This document shows positions 34,426 through 46,982 of a stretch of DNA of 64,000 bases, one piece after another. Position numbers and translations under genes: made by a program. The notes under the pieces were generated by a model. The model was not told the DNA's origin. It saw nothing but the letters and a program-made list of their open reading frames with translations, and did no database searches. This DNA comes from Rutidosis leptorrhynchoides (lineage: Eukaryota > Streptophyta > Magnoliopsida > Asterales > Asteraceae), in the NCBI RefSeq assembly GCF_046630445.1, contig NC_092339.1:75337501-75401500 (forward strand), written 5' to 3'. Each line of letters starts with the position of its first letter. Position 1 is the stretch's first letter.

Positions 34426-36143
34426 GATGACACCATTTTTTTCGGTTATTGGAGTCGATCCAATATTTTTAATTTGAGGAATTTACTCAAGTGTTTTGAA
34501 CTTGCTTTAGGGCTAAAAGTCAACTTTCAAAAAAGTTGTATGTATGGTATTGGGATGGAACACTCGATTATACAATCTCTTGCAAATCACATCGGTTGTC
34601 AAGAAGGCAAATTACCTTTCTTGTACCTAGGGTTGCCTATTGGGTCAAAAATGAAGGATTGGCTTCCGGTTGTTGACAAGTTTAATGCTAGGCTCTCGGG
34701 TTGGAAAATGAGGACGTTGTCTTTTGGAGGAAGATTGGTTTTAGTTAAATCGGTGTTTGATAGTCTCCCGTTGTACTTTTTCTTTCTCTTTCGCGCTCCG
34801 CCATGTGTAATCAAAAAATTAGAGTGTGTGAGACGATCTTTTTTTTGGGGCGGGTCGGGCACGGGTTCAAAAATGTGTTGGATTAAATGGAAAAATGTCA
34901 TCAAATCTTTTGGGAATGGGGGGTTAAATATTGGTTCGTTAAATGGGAAAAATCTTGCTCTTTTGGGAAAGTGGCGGTGGAGGTTCAAAACCGAGACCAA
35001 CGCACTTTGGGTCAAAGTTATTCGGAGTATTTATGGTCCGTGTGGTGGCTTGATGTCGGAGGGTGATTTTCATCACTCTTCAACATTAGGTACATGGTAT
35101 AATATTGTATTAGCAGGTAATGCTTTGGATGAGTTGCAAGTGAATTTCCAGAGCTCCTTCGTCAAAACTATTGGAGATGGGAGTTCAACCTCATTTTGGC
35201 ACGAAAATTGGTTGGGAAATGGCAAGCTTTGCAGCAGGTTCACCAGGTTATACAGGCTCGAGCTGGTCAAGGATGTGGCGATTAGTGACAGGGTGGCAGC
35301 TTCTGTTTCTAAAAGTGCGCTCGGGTTAAACTAGAATTGGGCCCGTGAGCCCACTGGAAGATCCGCTGGGGAGCTGTCGACTTTAACAGACTTAATTTTT
35401 TCGTACAAGTTCGATTTTAGCCGCAGGGATTCTTGGACTTGGAGTTTAGCGTCGGATGGCATCATGACAGTGAAGAAACTAGTAGGTATTATCGACGAGC
35501 AGCTTCTCGGCCAAGCCCCTCCGATTCAGCAATACATCCGTAATTCTCTCGTTCCTAAAAAGCTTGAGGTGTTCATTTGGAGGGTCAATAATAAACGCTT
35601 ACCGGTGAGAATAGAGCTCAACAAGCGAGGACGAGGTGGAATCAATTGATCATGCTTTTCTTTCATGTAAGGTAGCGGTAGAGGTTTGGGTTCGGGTGTT
35701 CAAATGGTGGAACTTAGGTCCGTTTTCGGGGGTCAATATTTGCGACATCACAAAGGAGAATGGCCCAAGTCATTGTTCAAGTTTCGGTAAAAAGCTTTGG
35801 CAAGCTATCTCTTGGATTTCTACATACGTAATATGGAAGTTTCGTAACGAAAAAGTGTTTCAAGGCAAATCGGGAAGTGCTCCAATCATTCTAAACGAGA
35901 TTCAATCCAAATCGTTCGAGTGGATCACTTATAGATCAAAAGGAAGGCATTTTGATTGGCTTATATGGCTAAATAATCCAAGTACTTATCTAAGCATGTT
36001 GTAATATTGTTTTCGTATAGTTGCTCTCTTTGCAACTATTTGTTAGTTGGTTTAGTCTTCGTGTGTGTTGCGTTGTACATGTGCTCTTGTTTCTCTTCGT
36101 GGTTTTTAATGAAACTTGCCTTTCAAAAAAAAAAAAAAAAAAT
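34426..36143 (+). pseudogene. LINE1 segment C: RT thumb, zf-RVT, 3' end and poly(A)
   Basis: Resumes in the YADD motif (TIFFGYW) and continues KVNFQKSCMYGIG, FLYLGLPIGSKMKDW, SFGGRLVLVKSV, RRSFFWGG. The 34474-35334 frame ends at a stop (GLN*), and sequence continues through 35464-36004 with a zinc-binding RVT-like region (PKKLEVFIWRVNNKRLPVR, HAFLSCK, WKFRNEKVFQ). Around 35628 a deletion with frameshift joins ELNKRG to VESIDHAF, removing the CPLC zinc ligands that LINE2 has. The ORF ends at 36004, followed by ~120 bp of 3' UTR and an A17-18 tail (36126-36143). Confidence 0.92.
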
Positions 36144-36956
36144 TTTGATTTGAAAATTAGTTTGTAGTATATTAATGTTAATAACTTAACATATTAACCA
36201 CTTGGCATAGCCCAAGTTGCCACCAAATTGCCAATGAACTAGTTAACCCAGGTTCAACTTTTAGTAACGCCAATAATTGAATTAATTGGACTATTGGCTA
36301 GAGGGAACGTCAATATGCGCAATTCATCCGGTTACAGGTCTCGTCGCTCGGCCGCTCAGTGGCTCGTCACCCAGGGGTTTTACTCGCTATGGGGACCCAA
36401 TGTGATTGTTGCTAGGGAGGTTTCTATGCGAACCCAAAAAACTTAACTTACTATTAGTTGAATTTGGTGTCGATGTAATCGGATTCAAAAGATGTAAAAC
36501 CGAAACTAAATTTAGATTGAATTTGGATTTGATGAGTTATAGATATTTGCCTCCCCTTATTTTGGGAAAAACTAAACATTATAGGTTTATATGTAAGATT
36601 AGTGACAAGTTTCACTTACTAATATCATTATATGTCAAACATAAAACAAAAATATACAAATGAATAAATAGTTGTCATGGCCACAATAACATCTGGTCAT
36701 CACTAGAGATGATTTGAATCTAGAATCAAATCAAATCTTAACAAACAAACGATGAAATGATTAACAAAAGTTTGATTAAGAGTAACATGTAACAAAGATA
36801 ACCAACACATATATCCAATTAATCAGATTTTAAAACGAAAAATAGGAAAGTTACAGAAGTATAAAACCAAAACAGGATGTGGCAGAGAAAAATGCACTAT
36901 CTATTAATTTTATAACCTCAAAATAAAAGATTCCCCAACCTCCTAGCTTTGATCTT
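36144..36956. other. Intergenic DNA with a GC-richer island
   Basis: No gene. The stretch 36300-36430 (CGCAATTCATCCGGTTACAG, CTCGTCGCTCGGCCGCTCAG) is clearly GC-richer than its surroundings and looks like part of an unclassified repeat; no A/B box pair or target duplication could be fixed. The rest is AT-rich, without recognised features. Confidence 0.4.
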
Positions 36957-37076
36957 TTAATGCACCATTTTTTTTTTTTTTTTTGCAAAAAAACGATAAC
37001 ATTAATAACTGATCCGAAGATCAACTCGTACAACCAATACAATAGAGTCCAAAACGAGCTAACATTAATGCACCAT
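36957..37076 (-). mobile_element. Tiny 5'-truncated non-LTR insertion with 12-bp TSD
   Basis: TTAATGCACCAT occurs at 36957-36968 and again at 37065-37076. Between them lies a 96-bp body that on the minus strand ends in an A-rich tail (GCAAAAAAAAA...). A long direct repeat plus a poly(A) end is the hallmark of target-primed reverse transcription, so this is a severely 5'-truncated LINE or a SINE-like retrocopy. Confidence 0.8.
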
Positions 37077-37439
37077 ATGATACTAACAATATATTTATCA
37101 ATTATCTACATATATATTAGATGTTAAACTAATTTAATTTTAATTTAATACGGAGTATTACATTATATGCTTAATAAATATATTAGGAAGCTGGCCACCC
37201 ATAAAGGGTTCATGTTCATGATGATGTATGTGTATTTGACAGAGCTACAAAGCTGTTACAAATGGGGCCGACGATGCACAATCTAATTCTTTTGTTTAAT
37301 TTATGGTTGAAGCACTATATTCATCTCTTTATTTTTTATTTAGCTCTAAATATTCTTTAAATATAAAATTTCAGGAATCCTACGATATGGTGTTATGATG
37401 TGTGTTTTCACATATTATCAATTTAGTTATAAAAAAATA

Positions 37440-37695
37440 CTCCATCCATCCCAAAATAATTGTCCTATTGAACTTTTCAAAGTCAATTTATTAAGTTTTG
37501 ATTTTAAATATTTATTGGTGTATGCTATAAAATGTTTAATGAAATTTATATCAATAGATTCATTTTCGAATGTGTTTTCATATGGTATAACTTTTATTCG
37601 ATATTATATAACACAAATAAAGATATTTAAAGTCAAAGTTGAAGAAAAAAGACTCAAAAAGTCAAAACAGGATAATTATTTTGGGACGGAGGGAA
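37440..37695. mobile_element. Stowaway-like MITE
   Basis: 256 bp with inverted ends CTCCATCCATCCCAAAATAA and TTATTTTGGGACGGAGGGAA, flanked by TA on both sides. The CTCC(C)TCCGTCCCA end is the classic plant Stowaway (Tc1/mariner) terminus. No transposase. Confidence 0.9.
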
Positions 37696-37746
37696 TATAT
37701 CATTAAGTTTATCAATAATTATAATTAACTACTCGTATAATTATAG

Positions 37747-38675
37747 TGTTGGAAATTTTAGTTAAAACAAATGGGTTTTACCAAACTTTGCACACATATT
37801 AATATATGATAACGTAATATATATTGGTAGCTATTTAGTGAGTTTTGTAGTCTTTGACAAGGACTTTAAAACGAGCTAAAACGTGTCCAAAACGGATAAA
37901 ATGTGAATGAGATATCGAGTCTCAAAGTTGTGTGTTTGATGCAAGAATATAAAAATCTAGTATGGAATGCATCTTGTCCCACATAGGAGTGGAGATAGAC
38001 TTATGAGATGTATATATGTTCTTATCTCCAAACCTATGTCAAGATCTTATGTCATATTTTACTCTAGCACCTACTATCGCGCAGGGGGTTGCAAAAACTT
38101 GAGATTTCCTGTGATCCAATGGGCGTGCCCGCACGACCTGCGGACACGAATATGTTTTTTTTTTGTCACTTTTTTTTTTGTCACTTGGTTGTGGAGTAGT
38201 TGCAGATACACCTCATCAGATGTGGATGTTTTCCAACTTGGTTTCCACTGTTGACTTGGTGAATCAGATCCACTTCATACTGATGTAGATACCAGTAGTA
38301 AGCTGCAATTGTGAATCAGATCCACTTCATACTGATGTGGATACGAGTAGTAAGCTGCAACTTTGTGTTATAAAATTGGAAACCAGTCTGCAGAAATAAC
38401 ACACACAATACCAGTAAACGAATCCGTTTCATCTCAGTTTCACGCATCCGACTCCTTTTCAGGCAAGTGTTCTAAGTCCGGCAGTACGCTGCTTCGAACC
38501 GGTGTACCCTGGGAACAGACGTCGAATCTGTTTAAGGGAATTGTGTCAAACACAAGCCCGGTTCGCTCCTGTTATTCGGTTTGATCGTTTTTACGATTCA
38601 GCTTATTGTTATGTTTTCAATTATATTGCAGTGCATTTGTATGTTTTTAGTTTCATATATACGTATATTCTAACA
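37747..38675 (+). mobile_element. Solo LTR, Ty1/copia type
   Basis: 929 bp starting TGTTGGAAATT and ending ATTCTAACA, flanked by the 5-bp duplication TATAG (37742-37746 and 38676-38680). The TGTTGG...AACA ends and size fit copia LTRs. No internal domain adjoins it. The orientation is tentative because the LTR ends are nearly symmetrical. Confidence 0.82.
38259..38362. repeat. 52-bp tandem duplication in the copia LTR
   Basis: Two copies of a unit beginning GTGAATCAGATCCACTTCAT at 38259 and 38311, differing at a few positions. Confidence 0.92.
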
Positions 38676-39293
38676 TATAGTAGTAGTATTCAATCACATT
38701 TATACACTATATAGTACGGAGAATAACAATGTTATTAGTAAAATAGTAAATATAGTCATAACGACTAAAAAACGATCAAAAACGGTATAAAATGGTAAAA
38801 AACCTAAAAAGACGGTCAAGACGGGGTCAAGACATAATCGATACGTGGTCGAGACGGATGTTGACCAACGTTGAAATTTTTTTTTTTTTTTTTTTTTTTT
38901 TGTATATTTCAAACACAAACTTTTCAAACATTAAAATTTAAAATTAAAGGCAAATATCTAAAAAAAAAAATACACATTAGTCAACATCTTTCGACCCGTC
39001 TTAACCGTTACACTTTAAAGTTTCTACCTTCTCCCATCTTCCTCCATTTTCGACCTTGGCTATAGTCCTTTGTTATAAACTAATACTATGTCAACCCACA
39101 CCGTTGTTTGGACCCCACTCTTTTATATTCTTCACACTCACTGACAGACTGTTGCATCCCTTCCTTAAAACCCCTTAAAACCCCCACCTCATCACACAAT
39201 TTCCTCACCTGTCTTTCTTATTTTCATTTTATTTTCGTTAAACAATCATTATTTGATTTGATCTGATATCATCTTATCATCTAATCTAATCTA
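38676..39293 (+). promoter_or_regulatory. Patellin upstream region, with poly(T) tract
   Basis: 38720-38900 is rich in GACGG/GTCAAGACG-type motifs and ends in a ~22-nt T run (38879-38900), possibly the tail of a minus-strand retroposon; no flanking duplication was found. 39060-39293 is the likely promoter and 5' UTR: a TATA-like TTTTATATTC at ~39121, C-rich stretches, then a pyrimidine-rich leader with a short ATCTA repeat just before the ATG at 39294. Transcription start is not determined. Confidence 0.4.
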
Positions 39294-42215
39294 ATGGCCG
39301 AAGAAACACTTACTACACCTCCACAAGCAGCCGATGTTGCCGTTGTCTCCACTGTTCCCCAGCCCGAAACTTGCCAAAAAGAAACCGTGGTCCCCGTACC
39401 CGAACCCATTAAAGTTGTTGCCGTTGAAGACCATAAAAAGGTAACTTCTACGACGTCGTTTAAAGAAGAAACCAATGTCGTTGGTGAACTCCCCGATCCA
39501 CAAAAACTCGCTTTAGATGAACTTAAACAATTAGTTCAAGAAGCTCTAAACAAACACGAATTCACCGCTTCTTCGCCGGCGGCAGCTGAAAAACTGGCGG
39601 CGGCAGAACAGAAGTCTTCTCCAGTCGAGCAGACAGTTGAATGTAAGGATGCGCCGGCGGATGCAGAGTCACCGGAAAAACATGTGACCGAAGAAGACGG
39701 AGCGAAGAAAAACGAAGCGATTGAAGAAACTATAGTGAAAACCGAGCCGCAGCCGGCGGAGGCGGAAACCGAAATTCCGGTCGAACCGGAAGAAGTTACG
39801 ATTTGGGGAGTTCCGTTACTTGCTGACGATCGTAGTGACGTCATACTCTTAAAGTTTCTTCGTGCACGTGATTTTAAAGTGAAGGAAGCATTAAGCATGC
39901 TAAAAAACGTCGTCGCATGGAGAAAAGAATTCGAAATTGAATCGTTAATTAATGAAGATTTGGGGAATGAAGAAGAAAAAGGGGTGTACATGCATGGTGT
40001 TGATAAAGAAGGTCATCCTGTTTGTTACAATGCATTTGCCGGAGAAACAGTTAATTTTTCCGATGAAGAAAAAAGAAAACAGTTTATAAGGTGGAGAATT
40101 CAGTTTTTAGAAAAAAGTGTCAGGAAGCTTGATTTTAGTCCTAATGGAGTTTCAACTATTGTTCAAGTTAATGATATGAGTTCTACTCCGGCGCCGTTTA
40201 AGAAACAACTCCGGCAGGTGTTTCAGTTGTTTCAGGATAACTACCCTGAGTTTGTTGCCAGACAGGTATGGATTTCAACTTTTTATTCTTTGTGCTTTAT
40301 TGATTAAAAAATATAAAGATGTTAGAGTATGTTGTTAATGTGCATAAAAATATAAAGTCGATATATAACAGCTGTATATTAAATTTATGCAACCCTTATT
40401 CGTTTAAAAATCCGTATATTTAAGCAATGCATTTGAAAACAGAACTGGTGATCACTTTATTAGTTTAATGATTTAAGTGGTTGAATCGATATGGCCATAT
40501 GGGTCTTCATTGGTTTGTTTTGTGGTTTTCTTGGTTTATTCGGTTTTGAATATTTTGAATGCAGAACCGAAAACCGAAACTAAATTCAAATTCAAAAACA
40601 TTAAAACAAAACCGAACCAATAATTGCATTCAGATTCTTTTGTTCTTTATTCGGTTTTCAAGTAAATCGATTTGAAACCAAATATTGAACATCCGTTTAA
40701 ACCTGATTACAAACTGATTTATTTAATAATTATTTCAATGTTTATAATGATTCAAACAAATGTTTATAATGATACAAACAACAGTTGTTTTGAGCGTACA
40801 ATATTGGTATTAAGTAAATAATTTCTGATGAAAAAAAATAATAGAGGCGTGGAAAGTATTTATAAGAGGACCGAATAATAGTGTGTCAGTTTAATTATTT
40901 TAATTGTCTGGGACATAAAGGCATGTTCTGATCTTTGTTTTTTTGACCTGTAGAGTCAATGCTTAACCTAACATCCACATGTTTTGTACTTTAGTTTTTA
41001 CATTTGCATCTTGGGTGTTTTTTTATATTAAGAATGTGTTTTTAAGATGGGTTTATATTGTTTTGTTGAAGGTGTTTATTAATGTTCCATGGTGGTACAT
41101 TGCTTTCTACAAAGTGATCAACACATTGTTCACACAAAGGACCAAAAGCAAGTTTGTGTTTGCAGGCCCTTCAAAAACTACTGAAACTCTATTCAAGTAA
41201 GTTCTAATTCAATTACAATTTCTAATTCTTTTAGTGTAAATTGTACTGTAATTCTTATAATATGTACAGTAAGTTGTGAGTGGGACCATAACTAAGTAGT
41301 GCCGTCTCTATGTTCCAAATTAAATGTCTTGTATCTTTAACAGTATAAGCATAATTTTTGACTAACTAGGTAGTGCCGTCTCTATCAGTCACACAATTTT
41401 AGATAAAGTATAAGCATTCTTCGTTTTAAAAGGCAAACACCACTTTTGACTTTTACTTAAGATATAGATTTATGATTAAAAACAACGTGCAAGAGTAAAA
41501 TGGTAAAGTTGTCTACCTTTAAAAGTAAGATAAAATAAAATGTAAATGTGGACGCTTATTTTGTGACGAATGTAGTAGATTTTAGAGACCCGGGTCAGAA
41601 GACGTTAATCACCAAAACGAGGTTAAAAAATGGTAGGCTAAATTAGCCTTAAATGAGTTTTTTGTACATGGTTATTAGTATTATGTACAAATAAATGATA
41701 CGGAGTACTACGTAATTATAAATTCTTTTGTGATGCAAATTCAGATATGTATCGCCTGAGTTGGTTCCAGTTAAGTATGGCGGGCTTAGCAGGGAAGGTG
41801 AACAAGAATTCACCACCTCTGATTGCATCATAGAAGATATCATCAAGCCTTCTTGCGAACATACAGTCGAGCTTCCAGCTTCTGAGGTACTGATTCATTC
41901 GGATAATATCTTGTTTTTTCTGTTTTTGCTTATGAAAGCGGTCTAAATTGATTTGATCAACTGTAGATATGTACATTGGTTTGGGAGGCAAGAGTGGTGG
42001 GAAATGAAGTTTCATACGGGGCGGAATTCGTACCAAGTAAAGAAGATGGATACACGGTTATCGTTCAAAAGTCGAAGAAGGTTACTTGCGATGAATCGGT
42101 AATCAGTGGGAGGTTTAAATGTAGAGAAGCTGGAGAGGTTGTGCTTACATTCTATAATCAAAGCTCAAAGAAGAAGAAAGTAATGTACAGGTTCAAGAAG
42201 GTGGCATCCGAGTAA
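39294..42215 (+). CDS. Patellin-like SEC14-GOLD protein, four exons
   Basis: Exons 39294-40265, 41072-41196, 41745-41886 and 41967-42215 join in frame with GT/AG introns to 495 residues. Residues 1-165 are an acidic Ala/Glu/Pro-rich N-terminus typical of patellins. Residues ~167-222 are a CRAL-TRIO N-terminal domain (WGVPLLADDRSDVILLKFLR). A SEC14 lipid-binding domain runs to ~380 (GVYMHGVDKEGHPVCYNAFA, NVPWWYIAFYKVI, PELVPVKYGGL). A GOLD domain occupies ~390-490 (VVLTFYNQSSKKKKVMYRFK). Plant patellins bind phosphoinositides and act in membrane trafficking, including cell-plate formation. Length and domain order are complete. It is an intact host gene; which PATL paralogue it is cannot be told without alignment. 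Confidence 0.93.
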
Positions 42216-43225
42216 AAAAGTCATTCCATATGTCATCTTCATCTATACATTATTCTTGAACTTATATTTTGTGAGTTTATTGATCTGTTTGCTTTATGTT
42301 GCTACTATAGTTGCGATTTCGATGTATTTGAATTTTAAGATGTATAAATGAATTTTGAGCAATACTTTTGGGTTCCTAATTTCACAGTTTCACACCATGA
42401 TTACTACATTGCACATCACTCAATCTTTACCTTACAAAGCAAATACTTTGAATACAAAATAATTCAATATGCAGTAATTACATCTTTAATGTTTCATTTA
42501 GACACAAATAATTCAATAAGCAGTAATTTAGTTCTTTGGTCCCCTGTTGCTAATTCTAATTATAATTGCAGCATCTCGCATGATTTCTGCTTATTGAATT
42601 AGCAAGCAATCAACACTCTTCTTCGATTGCAAAATATGAAGTCCGTTCTAATGTTGCAGCCACAATGAAGTAGCATGAAGTAGCAGGTATGTTTCAAGAC
42701 ATGGACCACAGCCTTAAACATTAAAATTAAAATCAACGTTTATAATAAAATACACATTACTGTTGAATACATTGCTTCATGTTCGTGCATTTCTGTTTTC
42801 AAGTTCAAAAGGCCACGACATTCCTGTTACAATAAATAATGATATGATATAATAGTATTGTTCGATTCACATGTAATTGTAAAAAAATTCACTGTTTAAG
42901 TTTCGATTTTGAACTACAAATGCTATATGGTCAAATGTCATATATCTAAAGGTTAACACTTCAATTAGCTTTTGGAAAAAAAATGGTATGGCATAAAGGC
43001 ACCCAAGTCTCACTAGCAAACCGTGCGAAGTAATAACAGTATATTAAACCAAACAACCAACCCAGAAAACTCATCTTCATTAAAGTAAAGATTTTGAAAC
43101 TAGTAATGGAACCAAGAAACCAGGTGAAGGGTAAACAGTTATAACAGAAACACGGCATAGCGGTTTATACTTGAAATATAACTAGTTCGACTTTTCTAGT
43201 AGCACGATGAGAAACATTATCATCT
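42216..43225. other. Convergent intergenic region
   Basis: 3' flanks of the patellin gene (from the left) and the RPS26 gene (from the right). AT-rich, with AATAAA-like sequence around 42748. No further gene or repeat is supported. Confidence 0.6.
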
Positions 43226-44695
<1,470 letters not shown>

Positions 44696-44804
44696 GTCAC
44701 CACCGGAATAATTCAAGGGTTACGAGCTGCGCCGTCAGTTGCCGTGTATCAGCAATTGTTAGAGAAATGAAAAATTGAGGGTTTTTATATGGTAGGTATT
44801 CAAT

Positions 44805-44857
44805 AACCCTAGCCAAACAATCGGTTTAAATGTTTGGCCCATTAACTAATTTGGGCT
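44805..44857 (-). promoter_or_regulatory. RPS26 promoter: site II and telo-box motifs
   Basis: Upstream of the RPS26 ATG, the minus strand has AGCCCA (44852-44857), TGGGCC (44836-44841) and CTAGGGTT (44805-44812, telo-box core). The pairing of site II elements with a telo-box is typical of plant ribosomal protein promoters, where TCP and PUR/telo-box binding factors couple expression to cell growth. Confidence 0.65.
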
Positions 44858-44949
44858 TATTATATATATTAAAACTAACATCCTACTTTCTGTTTTCATT
44901 TTTAGTCCGTTAAATCTAAAAGATCTGAAATAAATATGGCTGGGTGATA

Positions 44950-45340
44950 TTTTAACGAATTGATCTACTGAAAATACAACAAGGTCCTCTATTGAAGCAG
45001 GATATAGGGTCATGACAAGTACTGCTTGTGAAATTATATAGGTTAAATATGTGCTTGAGGATATAAATATTGATTTTGAACTTCCTGTTAATCTTTTTGT
45101 GACAATAGTTCTGCTATTCAAATAGTTGTTAATCCTATTTTTCAAACCAAGTATTTTGAATTTGATGTTCATTTTATGACATAGAAAGTTAGTGTTGGTG
45201 TAATTAAAACAAATAAAATTCAATCATAATTAACAAGCCAATATTTTACTAAAGGTTTGATTACTAGCCGGCATAACTTTGTGTGTAACGTTTTGTGTCT
45301 TATAGATTTGTTTCAAAATAAACTTGAGCAGGAATGTTAA
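44950..45340 (+). pseudogene. Decayed Ty1/copia RNase H fragment
   Basis: Frame fragments read YRVMTSTACEII*VKYVLED, LPVNLF, then after a 1-nt shift CDNSSAIQIVVNPIF, VGVIKTNKIQS and a tail ending LFQNKLEQEC*. These match the C-terminal end of copia pol (AEYRALA...C-E-I-I-W, CDN-SAI, VFTKGL). At least three stops and one frameshift are present and no LTR is attached. It lies ~100 bp beyond the RPS26 promoter motifs. Confidence 0.8.
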
Positions 45341-46160
45341 AATACTAGTGAAATGACCCGTGAAACCACGGGTTTGTTTAAACTAAACAGTTTAATGATA
45401 TGTTTTAGGTATTAAGTGAACGTAAATCTTAAAGTTATTTAGTTTAATGACCCGTAAAACCACACAGTCCGACTAAGAAACTCGTCAGCTGAACATTTCA
45501 TCAAACACCTAAAATGCATATTAAACAATTCACATCTAATCATAAGATATAATATATATTGATTGTCATTTTATTTTAAAAGTGTAAATTATAATATAAA
45601 TTTAGAATTGGTTTCCTTCTGCCTAGCTTTTATACTTTCTCGTACTCAATTCAAAATAATTAATTATAATAATTCAAAATTATTTAATTTTAATAATTAA
45701 AAAGAGTATTAATAAGATTTAATAATAATAATAATTAATTAATAAGATTTAATTTTAATTCAAAATTATTTAGATTAATGACATCACCCACCATGCTTAG
45801 ATTTTTTTCTTTTGTTTTTTGATTTTTTAACAAAAGAATTAGCCTAATAATGACATCATCATTATAGGATTTTAATAGAAACCATAGATAGATGTAGTTA
45901 GTTCAAGCTTATTTGAATGTTATGTCAATATATTTGTGGTTTTTCAGAAAATGTTCAGGGTATTATGTAGATTCCAGAAGTTTAGGGTCTTGGTTGTCAA
46001 TATTTTGATTTTGGAAATATGCTAGTTCAATGTGGTGTTGATATCGGAGGGCTATAGACTATAGTACCAAAGTTATCAGATCAATGGGGCTTCTTGGCAT
46101 TTAGGTATTCAAATATGAGAAAAGTTATGCGTACATAATTTTCACAAAAATAGTTAGGAC
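45341..46160. repeat. Unclassified repeat with a near-terminal palindrome
   Basis: Begins near ACTAGTGAAATGACCCGTG; ACCCGTGAAACCACGGGT (about 45357-45374) forms a perfect 7-bp stem, and a partial copy of the motif (AATGACCCGTAAAACCACAC) recurs near 45448. It may end around ATAGGATTTTAATAGAAA (~45885). I recognise this as a common type of dispersed plant repeat but cannot assign a class. The rest to 46160 shows no gene. Confidence 0.35.
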
Positions 46161-46338
46161 TTTTCTAAGTGTAGCCCTTAAGGCTATACTTGTGAAATAA
46201 AATTATGCTTAGATGATAGTACATTAAGATAGTAGTGAAGTGGTTATCAAAAGTTAGTGGGTGGTTATAATCAATGTACAAATCAAAGTTGCATGTCATA
46301 ATTTCTTAAGTATAGCCCTAAAGGCTACATTTAGAAAA
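46161..46338. mobile_element. MITE-like element with self-palindromic TIRs
   Basis: 178 bp. The left end TTTTCTAAGTGTAGCCCTTA and the reverse complement of the right end TTTTCTAAATGTAGCCTTTA continue to match over ~36 bp. Each arm is itself a palindrome around AGCC..TTAAGGCT. Centre AT-rich, no coding. Target duplication not identified. Confidence 0.65.
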
Positions 46339-46982
46339 ATCGAAATAATTATACAATTTGAGGTGGTCCAATCATGGGAAAGAAGTTATGTGAAAAAAAC
46401 ATGCAATTACATAAGTTAAAACTCGCATGTGATGGCAATTCGTAAGATTTTCTTTATAAGATTTTTGCAAGTTTAGCATTTTTCTTCAAATATATACTTA
46501 GGTAATAATTAGGGTTATTGAAGAATCATAATCACATTATTCATTTTGTTCAAGCCGTTTTATTTTTCTCTACATAAGAACCCTAGTTTAATTTGTGATA
46601 TTTTATCATAGAATTTATGATTCGTTGAGTGTTTTTAAGTGTTCTTATGTAAATATTTGGTCAAAACATCTTTGTGGCTTGATTAATTTGTTTTAGGGTT
46701 AAGATTTTGAAATTATTGTTTCAGATTGTAAAATTGATATTCAATACATGTTTGTTTGGCTGGTTAAAGTATAGATCGTTTGTTTATTTCTTATTAAGTT
46801 GTGACGACTGAATTCATATGAGATGTATGGATAGGATAATAGATGATAGATAGTTAATTAATGTTTGTTTTTTTGTTTTGAATAATTGAAATTATCTAAT
46901 TACCTTTATATGTGTTGGTTATATAAATAGTCATTAAAAAAATTTAAAAAGTTCTTACTAAAATGTAATTTCACAATTTGAA
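46339..46982. other. AT-rich intergenic DNA
   Basis: No gene, repeat family or regulatory signal could be supported here. Confidence 0.5.

Noticed and set aside
42348-42602. 84-residue frame after the patellin gene
   Set aside because: AT-rich 3' flank, no domain, no splice or codon support.
44846-45223. 125-residue minus-strand frame
   Set aside because: Opposite the copia RNase H remnant, which explains the sequence better.
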